A stretch of DNA of 64,000 nucleotides from Peronospora farinosa (GCA_947646735.1 CANTFK010000182.1:62001-126000), one strand, 5' to 3'. Shown: positions 22,718 to 33,798, counted from the first letter of the stretch. A program made the numbers and translations. Notes: generated by a model from the sequence alone, not told the origin.

Positions 22718-23360
22718 TGTAGCGGAGCTGCACAGCTCTTTAGCCAGAGGAAGACTTTCCGGCTGGAAGCCTCTTAGTTCTAGAGAACTAAATAAAGTTA
22801 AGGCTAACAGCCACTTAGTTCTAAGGAACTAATTAAACGACCTAAAGTCACCCTGTTCTAAGGAACTAGGAAAGAGACTTTTAGTCAGTCAAGCAATAAG
22901 CTTAAGGTTCAGAGAACCAGCGCACAGAGTGCAAGAACAAGCTAGAAGCTTAGAGGTTCAGAGAACCAACGCACGAAGTGCACAAGAGAGCAAGTCAGAA
23001 CGACTTGCGATCTTAAACTTAAAAGGAGAACTGGTTTTATTTATGCTTTAAGATTTTATGAATAGTCCTACTCTAAGTACACTACACTAGATTAATTACT
23101 ATAATAGTAATTATTATATGCAGACTTTGCTATTGGACGACGTATCGTCTAAACATCTGTGTATGATGTACTTAATACAGCGTTATCGATTTATCGAATC
23201 CTAATCGATAAGATACGGTATTACCGAATACCGTATCTTAACGCTCATACTTAATACCTCTCTAAAGAGAAGTATAAAAAATGCATTATATGCAATACAA
23301 AGGGGAGTTCAACCGTAAACTCTCGGAAAGATGCTACTACCGTCGTGTAACCCCGTTACA
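22718..23360 (-). repeat. Array B LTR 3 (5' LTR of B2)
   Basis: 643 bp, TGTAGCGG..CCCCGTTACA on plus. The primer site TGGTAGCACTTGTAG lies just below it (minus, from 22715). It is followed directly at 23361 by AAGATGGGTATGAA, which continues the repeat field seen left of the array. Confidence 0.9.
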
Positions 23361-23870
23361 AAGATGGGTATGAAACTCAATGTGTACCCGTCGTTCCGTG
23401 CATTTTCCATTAATTATATAGCATTATATAGCATGATGGACGGAGCTTTCATATAGATTTTACTATTCAAATTTCAGTCATGATACTCATTTCTATAAAT
23501 GGATGTCCGACGAAATTTATTGCTATACACGGTGCGCGAAGCCTGCTTTTGACATTCGTACGCATCTTTATATTATACAATATTTGGTTGATTTAGGAAT
23601 CTAAATGAGTATGACACAATAGATATGGGTCACTTCACTTTTTGTAATTAATTCCAGTTCAACCTGATGACAACGCTTGCTTTTACCACATTTAGTGTAA
23701 TGTTAAAGCACTGAACTCATGTTTTTCAAACGAATTTAAAGCATGTGCCTATTTTAATATTTCAAAAAAGCTGTGTTTGATATAGCAACATAACAATGGG
23801 AATGAAGGTCAACGTGTACCCATCGTTTCGTCGATGTATTATATAAAGAACGGACACACCAAATAAACTA
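23361..23870. repeat. CGTCGTTYCG repeat field, right block, with AT-rich spacer
   Basis: AAGATGGGTATGAAACTCAATGTGTACCCGTCGTTCCG (in part) at 23361-23398 matches lead-in plus motif at 8085-8130. A second unit with GGGAATGAAGGTCAACGTGTACCC and ATCGTTTCG sits at 23795-23835. The roughly 400 bases between are AT-rich with no recognisable feature. Confidence 0.55.
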
Positions 23871-23879
23871 TATTCAGTT

Positions 23880-24120
23880 AGGGAATCTACCCATGTTATT
23901 ATCGATGCAAAATGCAAAATCAGCCAATCCAAAATAGCCGATAATGCGGTTTTAGCCAATGCAAAATTAGCAAATAATGCAAAATTAGCCAATCCAAAAT
24001 AGCCAATAATGGGTTTTAGCCAATCCAAAATGAGCAAATAATGCAAAAGTAGCCAATCCGAATGCCGGAAAAGGATCAAACGGACGGACAGACGGACGGA
24101 CACAATTCTTTTATTATATA
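23880..24120. repeat. AAAATTAGCCAAT minisatellite and GGAC run
   Basis: Imperfect tandem units of about 15-30 bases built from GCAAAATTAGCCAAT, CCAAAATAGCC and AATAATG(C/G) cover about 23905-24060. A GGACGGACAGACGGACGGAC run at 24084-24103 and TTCTTTTATTATATAGAAG follow. It looks like the end of a small repetitive element; the family was not recognised. The minus-strand frame here is a product of the repeat. Confidence 0.5.
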
Positions 24121-25345
24121 GAAGATATTGCACGAGGCTCTAAGCCGACTTAACTAACAGAAGATGACTATTCAGAGGATGTGCAATGTATACTATCAGC
24201 CGCTTCGTAGACGCAATGAGTTTGTTTCCACAGTATGCAAATGCTGACGCAGCGGTCATGTCATCGGCGATGTATCATGGGAGCACTAAATGATGCAGAG
24301 TTTCATCAAGACGACGCTTTAAGGTCAAAGAATCATCTGGGGAGTCGCATAGCAGTGCGCGTAGATCAAGAAGCAGTACAGTCGTATTTATTTCCATGAA
24401 CGTAAACGAATTTGAGTTGCTGTCTGTGGTCGAGAAAGATGATAAAGGCAGTATGTTGGTCGGTACCCCGAGTACTTGGCGCCAGAATTGTTTTGTAGCC
24501 ACATCATATGGCAATACGATTAACTAATAAAGCTATAGTGTGTTTGTGTACGTGGTGATATAAGAACATATATCGTTTTGGAATAAGTCCGCCTTCACAA
24601 GATGCTAAGCAAGGATCGGTTGTACCCTACTGAGCATCGGCTATCGGCTTTTTGCAGCGGTTGTTGGTCAAGAATATACTACAGCAAAACTCACAACGCA
24701 CTGGAGATCAGGGGCACTTGTGGTTCATGGGCGTCAATTAGGACGCATATATCGAATGCCGAATGGAGTACCCCTCAAGCCGGTGTCGAAAGGTTTGCAC
24801 TCTAGTCGTGCGCGGACTAGCAGCACAGTACTCACCGCGAACTTGCGTGATGTGTTAGTGTTTGTAAACAGCAGGAAATAGCGCTCGTCTACTTGATATG
24901 GCATCATGGCGATACACTTCGACGACTTCTGTTGTAGAAAAACGACGTCATGTGATCATGGCGCACGCCGATTTCGAGACAGCGAATTCAAGATGGAATG
25001 TGGCAAGTAGACGCTACTCCAGCCTGTCAATGCCTGCAACACCTCTCATATAAACTTAAGCTCCATTACGAGCCGTGACCAGTTGCACTCATGATAACCT
25101 TTGCAACGGCGTAGGCTCTGGCATCCCAAGCTACGTCTGCAGTTGCAATCAGCCTGAAGCATGTGTATGCAGCATGACTTGGCGCATTGGGTGACAGCTC
25201 CGACAGGTTGGGACGAGACTCGTCGCGAAAAGTGCTGCGGAAGCAGTTGACACTCATTCGAATCGTTCCCCAGTTTGGCATGAACAGAAAAAATTAAAAG
25301 TGTGGGGAAACTCTTAATGTTTTCTAGCTGTTCAAGAGTCTTCAC
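24121..25345. other. Unassigned spacer with small open frames
   Basis: No recognisable gene. A minus-strand frame at about 24275-24514 (..YDVATKQFWRQVLGVPTNIL..) has protein-like composition and no ATG. Another at 25066-25281 (minus, ..SRPNLSELSPNAPSHAA..) is similar. Either could be a decayed host exon, but I could not place them. Confidence 0.3.
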
Positions 25346-25349
25346 TATG

Positions 25350-25609
25350 TACTGTACAACATGAGGTCTTGCAGACGGACGGTAATTCACCATTTCGTCC
25401 TGCTTCTTGACCTTGGCAATCCGGACATGGTTGAAAATGCATGGTTGCCACCTTCTGATGTCTAGGGTCGCCGATCCTGATGTAATAATGCCGTCTTTTT
25501 GAAAAACCACGAGGCCTATGACGTCGGTGGTGGCGAACACAAATGTGCGGTCCCCGTTAGCCGTGAGCCATCACTAGCATGGGATGTCTTCCACAATCTT
25601 GGACGTGAG
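25350..25609 (-). pseudogene. MRPL11: Mitochondrial ribosomal protein uL11m pseudogene, C-terminal part
   Basis: Directly left of copia C1. From 25609 the minus strand reads on from the N-terminal part (36162-36023): SKIVEDIP, then after two stops LTANGDRTFVFATTD, then GIITSGSAT, and in a shifted frame HVRIAKVKKQDEM. These follow the uL11 order: [20 protein letters not shown] region, GI.SGSG.P region and .IAKTKA region. Stops at about 25572 and at least two phase changes show that it is dead. Gene identity is inferred from the family pattern. Confidence 0.65.
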
Positions 25610-25985
25610 TGTTGTGATATGTTCCTCCCAAGTTGAAGTCGTTGGAACATTTCACGTCCGTTTACACATTTCACGTCCGTTTACCGATTCCGATGGTGAA
25701 ACGTGGAAACAATGGAGAAGGGAAACGGCGGAGATCAGAATGGGACGAGTCGACAACTGGACGAGTCGACAAACGTTGGTGACAAGGTGGCGGCTCGCAG
25801 GTTAGCTGCAGCCGCATACATGAAAGCTCGAAAGCTCAGTCAGAAAAGTGCAAAGTGCAAGGCAAGTCGTCAGTAGCCAGAAAGAGCTAAACGAGGTAAT
25901 ATATATCTTTGAGTGTCAAGAGATATATCTCTATATCTAGCATAGCTGGACGCTAGAGAGACTGCAATAAAGCGAGATTGCAACA
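25610..25985 (+). repeat. C1 5' LTR
   Basis: 376 bp, TGTTGTGATATG..GATTGCAACA. It contains a direct repeat TTTCACGTCCGTTTAC at about 25656-25685 and an AGATATATCTCTATATCT AT-rich block near the right end. Nearly identical to 35647-36022. Confidence 0.95.
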
Positions 25986-26001
25986 GGGTTATGAGCCCAA
26001 G
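25986..26001 (+). other. C1 primer-binding site
   Basis: GGGTTATGAGCCCAAG follows the 5' LTR directly. Its complement GGGCTCATAACCC is the anticodon arm of eukaryotic initiator tRNA-Met (loop CUCAUAA or similar, anticodon CAU), as in Drosophila copia, which is primed by a half tRNA-iMet. Confidence 0.7.
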
Positions 26002-26133
26002 CCTGAGCAAGGCTTAAGCATAACCAAGAAACGGCGACGCATTTACAGGCTAAGGTTGTAAGTGTTTGAGTGCGAAGAAAGACTCCGTTTGTCAGGAAGG
26101 ACAAACGTAAACTTACCTAAAAGCTGGCACAAC

Positions 26134-29126
26134 ATGTCAAACAAGGTAGAGCTGAACAAGTATGGACGACCCGTAGGATGGCATGGGCAATCCTGGGCGT
26201 ACTACAAAGGGATGATGAAACTGACCTTTGAGGAAAAGGATGTGCTGGATTATGCTACGGGAAACAAGATTCTCGTAGGAAACGCAAGTGCAAACGAAGT
26301 GAAAGCGTTTCGAGAGGCACAAGTAACAATAAAGCAGCTTATTCTTGCTTCCCTATCAATGGAGTTGGGGCAGCGTGTGATGACGAAAGCAACTGGCACC
26401 GAGATGTGGAAATACTTGGAAGACTTTTACGAGGGAAAGAATAATGCTGCAACGAGAACAAACCAAGAAATTATCCTTTACAACAAGTTAAACGCGATGA
26501 AGTGCAAACCTAATTGGGACGTTGCGCAACACGTGGAAAACATGTTCATGATTAAAGATCAATTGGTCGCTGTGAACGCAGGTATTCGGGACCCGATCTT
26601 TACGCAGATGTTAATTCGATCGTTGCCGGCGAATGCGCGCTTTGATCGTCTGAGAGGCATGGTTGAAAGCGGGGACGACAAGGCGGACACTTCGGAAAAA
26701 TTGAAAGATCAGATTTTGCGAATGGATAGTTTTAACAAGTGTGATCGGGAGCTTGGTGCCCATGGTGTCATTGGAAATGTGCAGGACAATGGAAGCAGTC
26801 AAACATCCAAGAACCGGCAAAACGCTAGCTGTGCAAGATCACATATCGGAACCAGAAAGTTAATAGCTGCCGACAAAGTACTCCAAAGCACGACTTCACA
26901 GGCGGATAAGCAGCATGGAAACTGCTTTAATTGTCATAAGCCTGGACACCGCATGAGAAACTGTCCTATAATGAAGAAACCAAAAACGAGTGATTATCAG
27001 GTGGCATTTGCACAGCATCCGAAGAATGAGCTTGCGGATGGATGTCAAGAAAAGCCGGATGAACTGATGGTGATGGCAAAGAACAAGCTGTCAACGAGGG
27101 AAAATACTCCAGACAGAAACTGCACACAACGACAATGGTGTCTTGACAATGCGTCGAATGTACATGTGGCTTCTGATTTACGATACTTTATTGATTATAG
27201 CGCATTTGATAACAATGCACAAGCTCAATGTATCCGAGGATTTCAGAAGCACTTTAAAACAAAGCCGATTGGTCAGGGAACCGTTCAGATACTTGTTCAA
27301 AACGGATCAAGCAGCAACATGATAACACTTTATGACGTATTATACGTTCCTGACTGTATGAATTTAATTTCTCACACACAAGTCGAGGACCAAGGACATA
27401 CTGTGAAGTATTGCATCCGAGAGGGAGAAAGATTCTACGAGCTTTGGCAGCATAATCGGAAGCTGCTGAACATCAAAAGAGATGACTGTGGTCTTTTCAC
27501 ATTTAATGCCATCAATGATTTTCTATCACAAACGAGTGACAGGGGTGAACTGCTGATCACAGATAAGTGCTTCCGTCCTCAGGTAAATCATACGCGCGCA
27601 CAAGGGCGCGCTGATATCCAACGGTGGCACGAAAGGCTGGGCCATCTTAATCCACAGTACGTGAAGCTCATGGCAGATCGCAAGCTAGTAGACGGAATGT
27701 CACTAAGCCCAAAACAATTTATTGATTGCGAAGCATGCCACATTGGTAAAGACCGACAACGTACACGTCATCAGCATTTGATGCGTGATATAACGACGAA
27801 GAATCAAGTGATATTTGTCGATTTACTTTTTCCGAAGTACAGCTCAAGCCCAAGAGCGTATAAGGCGGTACTTGTTGTAGTAGATGGATACTCCCGGTAT
27901 ACTACGGTGTACCCACTTTACTCAAAGAACGCATCGGAAGTAAATACAGCCATCAAACGATACATTTCCTGGGCAGAGCGTCAATTTCCCGCAAATAAGG
28001 TCAAGCAAGTGATATCTGACGGCGGAGGGGAATTTGTAAATGGGGAGATTACCCGTTGGTACAGGAATGTTGGCATTGAGTTCTTACCAAACCCACCTCA
28101 TGGATCACACTTGAACCTGTGTGAGAGAGCACACCAAACCCTAATTCACATGATGAAGGCAATGATGGCGTCCGCAAAGCTACCAAAATCGTTTTGGATG
28201 CATGCGCTTGAGATGGCTACGTACCTGAGAAATAGGGCATACTGTCGGTCAATCAAAGAGACTCCATACAGAATGATGATGAACAAGAAGCCAAACCTAC
28301 ATGGTATAAAGAAGTTTGGATCTCTCGCTTATGTCCATCAATCGAACAACCCATCTCGGAAGAAACTAGATGATAACTGCAGAATTGGTTTTCTTTTGGG
28401 GTACCTGGAAGGACAAGCCGGATTTAAAGCTTATTTTCCAGCAGATCAAGTGGTTCAACACGTTTTGGATGCTTCGGTCAATGAGGATATAGTATACGGT
28501 GACCGATATCACGAAGGATATGCTGTCGCCGTATCAGATTGGTTGTCACGTACAAGTACGGATGATGAAAATGGAGCGAGTATGGAAGTCGACAGCAATG
28601 ACGAAAGTATTGCGTCAGATGAAGACAGCATGGAAGTCGACAGCAATGGCGACAGTATTGATTCGGATGATGACAGTATCGCGTCGGATTGTGAATCGAT
28701 CCCGATTGACTATGAGAGCGAGTCATCAGCAATCGAGTCATCACCAAAGTTTAAATTAGTTGATGTGAATTCAGTGGAGACCAACATTGATATTCCTGTA
28801 ATTCGGGATACACTCGATCTGAGTAATCAGAGCCCTATGTGTGCCAATGCCAGTGATGATGCAATCCAGAAACATAATACAAGCAAGCCCTCTAGCTTGG
28901 AAAGTGAAACGACCCACGATACCGAAACAGATGTTGACAGACAATCAGCTGCCGAAAATTGCGACAAGGTGAGTTGTGACTATCGGTCAGAGACATCCGA
29001 CACTAGTAATAGCGAGGATGAGGATGAAAATGTACATAAAGATACGGAACTACCTACCACATCCAAGGATACAGTACATTCACGCGAGGGTGCGACGACG
29101 AGTGAGTCCAGCAATGACCTGATGGA
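26134..29126 (+). CDS. gag-pol: C1 Gag-protease-integrase polyprotein, 5' part
   Basis: The ATG at 26134 (MSNKVELNKYG) is the first in frame; the frame is open for about 1000 codons. Order: Gag UBN2 region (MWKYLEDFYEGKNNAATR), zinc knuckle CFNCHKPGHRMRNC (about residue 263), protease region with WCLDNASNVHVAS where D-S/T-G is expected, GAG-pre-integrase WHERLGHLNPQY with CEAC (HHCC), and integrase core (FVDLLF, VISDGGGEFVNGE, LCERAHQTL). An acidic linker follows with EVDSN..SI.SD repeats. The frame is cut by C2 at 29126 and resumes in phase at 33804. The D-N-A protease motif deviates from the family norm. Confidence 0.85.
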
Positions 29127-29318
29127 TGTAGAGGATCACGAATTACGTCAGTGATGTGTGTGTCGTGAAAAGGACAACTTGCATGGACAGTGTTCTTCGA
29201 ATGATCTGGATTGTGTGATCAGTTTATAAAGGGTTTATACATTTACTTTAGTAGTAGTTTAACTCTTAATACTACTTTTCATTTGGCAGCACAGTGAAGT
29301 AGTTGAGCTATCGTTACA
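29127..29318 (+). repeat. C2 5' LTR
   Basis: 192 bp, one of the shorter LTRs of the window. Identical to 33607-33798 over its full length. Primer site GGTTATGAGCCC follows at 29319-29330. Confidence 0.95.
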
Positions 29319-29322
29319 GGTT

Positions 29323-31242
29323 ATGAGCCCAAATACGTTGGCTCCTAATGACATCCTCACGGATGACAGTTACTTCATGTGGGAATTTAATGCACGCATG
29401 AAACTCGCGCGCAAGGATCTTTTGGATCACGTTTTGATTAAGCCAGAGCCGGCAGTGCTGCGGGAGAATCCCGGATGGAAAGTCGCCGATATGAAGGCTC
29501 TGGCTGTACTGGTGAAGCTAATCTCTTCAACCTATCAGTGCATGGTTCGGGAATGTGAGTCTGCGTTTGAAGCTTGGGAGGTTCTGAAGACGTTCTTTGC
29601 GAAGAAAAATCTTCACAACCGAGTGCAACTTCGGAAAGAATTACATGAATTTGTGATGGAGACTGGTGCGAGTCTTATGGACCATCTACTAAAATTTGAT
29701 GAGCTGTGTCTCAAGCTCGGAGCTGCCGGTGACAGCATGGATGATGATGAAAAGCTAGTTTTGCTTTTGGGAAGTTTATCATCCGAATATGATGATATGG
29801 TGCGCATCATTGAGGCGCACAGCAACGTGACGCTGTTAGACGCAAAAGAGATGCTCCGCCGGGAGTATGACACTCTTCAGAAGCGAGACAAGAAGGAAAC
29901 CGCTTTTACGGCACACGCTCAACGTAATGAACCTCGACGCTTTCAAAGTAACCGAGGACACCGTGGACAAGAAGAAAATCGAGATCGCTACCAAACTTCG
30001 AGGAAAGGAAAAGCTCATGCGAGTTTTCAAGGCAAATGCTTTGCGTGTGGCCGGCATGGACACAAGAGATCGCAGTGTCGTAACGTGAAACCATCGAGAC
30101 CTGGTGATGAATTCGTTTTTTCGGCATTCAGTGACGAACCAATTTTGAATTCAACTTGGTTGCTGGATAGTGGGGCAACTCGTCATATGACTGATGACAA
30201 GCGTGAATTTGTGGAATACGAAGATTTAAGTACCCCAATTTACATCACTGTGGCAAATGGACATCAGTTGAAGGCGCAAGGAACAGGCAAAGCTCGATTT
30301 ATACTCGAAAATGGTCGTACAGTCAAACTTACGGAGGTGTTGTATGTGCCTGGGCTAGACAAGAAACTTGTGTCTGTAGCAGCGTAGACGGCCCGAGGCG
30401 TGCTTGTTCAGTTCAAGCGTGATCAAGCAGTTTTGATAAGTGACGACGTGACTGTAGCAGTAATTAAACGAGTGGGAAAGCTGTTTGCGTGGAATGTAAA
30501 ACAACATATCACGTTAGAGGCACACAAGGCTGAGAGCAGTGGTGCGATAAATGACACTAGTGGACTGTGGCATGCTCGCCTCGGTCATGTGTCTACGAAA
30601 AAGATTATGCAAGCGATGAAGTCTTGCGATGGTATTTCGAGAGTTGTCGCATCTGATGGCGGTGTATGTGATGGATGTGCACGCGGAAAAATGACAAACA
30701 GCCCGTTCAGTCATATTTCAGGAAGTGAAGTTAAAACAAGTCGACCACTTGAGGTTATACACATCGATCTTATGGGACCTATGAATCCGAAGTCGAAAGG
30801 TGGGGCTCTATATGTACTCACATTTATCGACGACTACAGTCGATTTGTCTACGTATACTTGCTAGCAGCAAAGTCCCAAGTTTTTGAGCGATTTAAGGCG
30901 TTTCGTGCTATGGTGGAGAAGCAAACGGATTGCAAGATTAAATGCATCCGTAGTGACAATGGTGGAGAGTATACGAATCATCGCTTTAACAAGTACTGTG
31001 CAGATCTAGGGATTATCCACTAAACGAGCGTGCCGTACAATCCTCAACAAAACGGCTTAGCAGAAAGGATGAATCGAACTCTTGTTGAGATGGCCCGATC
31101 AATGATATATCACATGGAAGTTGATCGTTCTTGGTGGGGTGAGGCGATTATGGCGGCTGCTTACACCATCAATCGAATTCCTAATCTGCGCGACCCAACG
31201 TTAGTCCATTTGAAACTCTGTATGGGTCGAAGCCAGACTTAA
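29323..31242 (+). pseudogene. gag-pol: C2 Gag-protease-integrase
   Basis: The ATG at 29323 lies inside the primer-binding site. Gag: SYFMWEFNARMKLARKDLL, LVLLLGSLSSEYDDMVRII, LLDAKEMLRREY. Knuckle CFACGRHGHKRSQC. Protease STWLLDSGATRHMTDD with a normal D-S-G. In-frame TAG at 30385-30387. Pre-integrase LWHARLGHVSTKKI with CDGC, integrase HIDLMGPM, CIRSDNGGEYTNH, then in-frame TAA at 31021-31023 and QNGLAERMNRTL. Phase lost near 31205. Both nonsense codons sit where CAG/CAA (Gln) would fit. Confidence 0.85.
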
Positions 31243-33599
31243 GTCATTTCCGTGTCTTTGGTTCGACTGGTTATCTACGAGTCGCGGATTGCAAGCGCAC
31301 TAAATGGGACAGCAAGGCAAACAAGTGTATTTTTCTCGGGTATTCGGAAAATTCAAAGGCGTACCGAGTGTGGGATATTGCGAGAGGACAATTGGTTACG
31401 ACTAGGTCCGTTACGCTAAACGAGAGTCCTCCTTCGCGGTACAAAGATGTTGTTGTTTTAGGTTAACCTTTAGCTCAATGCAATCATTATCATGATGATT
31501 TAGACGAAGTAAAGGTGGAAGTACCTGATTTGAACAAGAATAACGAGGATGACGAAATGGACGTTGATGAAACTGCTGACAATGATACTAGTTGGGAAGA
31601 CATGGTTGTGGATGCGTCTGGAGATCTCAATCAGTCACAAAACTTAGATGTTGTTCCGATTGAGGGGGAGCGCACAGACATACAAGTCATTGACACAAAC
31701 AATTCGATGATACTTCGGACTTCACACGGATCGGTCGATGGAAGTAGCAATAATGGTACACACATGCTCTCAGGAATACCTGATCAGTCGCGAGCTATTA
31801 TAGTTTGTGAGAATTCCCGTGCCCCAGATGATCGAATGGAGATATACTCAGGGTCGAACAAAAGACCTTATAGTACATTCACGTCATCTCGTCTACTCAC
31901 GAATGATGATTTTGACGATGAGAGGATTGATCTACCGCTTTTAACTGATGGATCACCTGCCGATGGCGAAAATGATGAGCCGGACCCTAAATGTCAATGT
32001 GTTGACGATTACGAAATATCGCTTTCTGCTACTGATGTACCAATGAATTTACGAGAGGCGTTACAGTCGATGGACGCAGAAAAATGGAAGGCAGCAATTC
32101 AAGCAGAAATTAATGCTCATCTTAAGAACCACACATGGGATGCTGTCAATCGTCCTCCAGGTGTCAAGGTCATTGGTCATAAGTGGGTATTTGGTTACAA
32201 GTACGATGAAAACGGTCAAATTGTTCGTTACAAAGCACGCTTGGTTGCCCTCGGATATCTGCAAACGCATGGTTTTGATTACTTCGACACATATTCACCT
32301 GTAGCATGCTCAAACACGATTCGTGTATTTTTGTCTGTTTGTTGCAGTATGCAATATGTAATTCGACAATTTGACGTGGAAACGGCGTTTTTGAATGGTG
32401 ATTTGGAAGAAGACGTTTACATGGAGGCACCATATGGAATTGAAATTGCACCTGGAATGGTGTGCAAATTACGACGCAGCTTATATGAATTAAAACAAGC
32501 GGCTGCGGTTTGGCACAAGAAAATATGCTCTGTGTTTTCGGCCATGGGCTTCGAACAATGTCGAGCAGACACATGTCTTTTTGTTCGACGCAATAATGCA
32601 AAAAATAAGTCACACACATACATAGTCTTGTATGTGGACGACCTCCTTATTGGATGCAAGTCAGATGCAGAGGCGGACACGATTTTTAAGGAATTGTCAG
32701 AGCATTTTACTGTCAAGTCACTTGGAGCTGCGCGGTTTATTTTGGGCATGGAAGTTAACTACTCACAAGAAAAGGGGGAGTTGGTGTTGAAACAGTCCCA
32801 ATTTATTATGAAGGTGGTCTCGAAGTTTAAGCAAAATGAAGCTTATGCAGTTCGCAACCCTATCTGCGCAGGACAGGACCTAACTCCGGATGAATCACAC
32901 CCAGTGGTTAAAGACATTACTTCGTATCGCAAATTGGTCGGCTCGTTGCTGTATATTGCGAATGCAACGCGACCGGACATAAGCTACGCGATGTCAGTAT
33001 TATCGCAGTACTTGGACCAGCCACGACAGATGCACTGGCGAGCGGCTTTACGTGTTTTACACTATCTCATGGGAACAAAATCGCACGGAATTAAGTATAA
33101 CAAATCGGACGACAAAAAGATGATGCTTTGGGCATACTGTGACGCGAATTGGGGAAATGATAAGAAAACTCGTCGATCTACGTCTGGAGTGTTGATTTTA
33201 CTCGGAGGTGCAGCTGTCGTATACAAAAGCAAACGCCAAAACTCGGTGGGTTTATCCTCTGCTGAAGCGGAATATATGGCACTGGCACTAGCTACGCAAG
33301 AAGTTATGTGGATTCGTTATTTGCTGAAAGAGATGGGTGTCACATGTAAGACTGCGACTACAGTGCACATGGACAACAAGTCGGCTATAAGTATTGCGAC
33401 GAATCAGGGATATACTCCAAGAGCTAAGCACGTTGACCTTAGGATGCATTTTGTTCGAGACCACATTGAGCAAGGTGATATCCAGCTCAAACATGTTCCG
33501 TCAGCTATGCAACTTGCTGATTACCTAACGAAGCCGCTTGGTGCTCCACAATTGATGCGACTACGCGATGAAACTGGAATTCGCGAGAGTGCAAGTTGA
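31205..33599 (+). CDS. pol: C2 linker, reverse transcriptase and RNase H
   Basis: After the phase change, DLSHFRVFGSTGYLRVADCK leads through an acidic linker, with a third in-frame stop (TAA 31464-31466), to a frame open from 31467 to the TGA at 33597. RT: WKAAIQAEINAHLKNHTW, VRYKARLVALGY, FDVETAFLNGDLEEDVYM and YVDDLLIGCKSD (catalytic YVDD). RNase H: CDANWGNDKKTRRSTSG, LSSAEAEYMAL, HMDNKSAISIA and KHVDLRMHFVRDHIEQGDI. RT and RNase H themselves look intact. Confidence 0.85.
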
Positions 33600-33606
33600 A
33601 GGGGAG

Positions 33607-33798
33607 TGTAGAGGATCACGAATTACGTCAGTGATGTGTGTGTCGTGAAAAGGACAACTTGCATGGACAGTGTTCTTCGAATGATCTGGATTGTGTGATC
33701 AGTTTATAAAGGGTTTATACATTTACTTTAGTAGTAGTTTAACTCTTAATACTACTTTTCATTTGGCAGCACAGTGAAGTAGTTGAGCTATCGTTACA
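33607..33798 (+). repeat. C2 3' LTR
   Basis: 192 bp, identical to the 5' LTR. Followed by the second ATGGA, after which the C1 frame continues (ATGGATACGTGTATG). Confidence 0.95.

Larger units (their letters stand above)
8438..23360 (-). mobile_element. Tandem gypsy array B (LTR-B1-LTR-B2-LTR)
   Basis: Three 643-bp LTRs (8438-9080, 15600-16242, 22718-23360) separate two internal regions of 6519 bp (B1) and 6475 bp (B2). Both internal regions are oriented minus: gag nearest the high-coordinate LTR, then protease, RT-RNase H, integrase, chromodomain. The middle LTR serves as 5' LTR of B1 and 3' LTR of B2. The outer flanks GTAAT (8433-8437) and AAGAT (23361-23365) do not form a target duplication. 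The internal regions are nearly identical and share their frame lesions. Confidence 0.9.
29127..33798 (+). mobile_element. Copia element C2, nested in C1
   Basis: 4672 bp with two identical 192-bp LTRs (29127-29318, 33607-33798; TGTAG..GTTACA) and the 5-bp target duplication ATGGA (29122-29126 and 33799-33803). Purine tract GAAGGGGAG precedes the 3' LTR. It is inserted in the acidic linker between the integrase and RT of C1. Coding order gag-protease-integrase-RT-RNase H is complete but carries three nonsense codons and a frameshift. Confidence 0.95.

Noticed and set aside
8433..23365. Target duplication for the B array
   Set aside because: GTAAT on the left and AAGAT on the right do not match; no shifted alignment gave five identical bases.
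23762..24133. 123-codon minus-strand frame
   Set aside because: Created by the AAAATTAGCCAAT minisatellite; Leu/Ala/Phe repeats mirror the DNA unit.
24602..24805. 67-codon plus-strand frame as a gene
   Set aside because: No recognisable motif or supporting context.
25046..25349. Extension of the uL11m remnant into the 164-codon minus-strand frame
   Set aside because: Sequence past about 25350 no longer fits the uL11 C-terminus; probably read-out into spacer.
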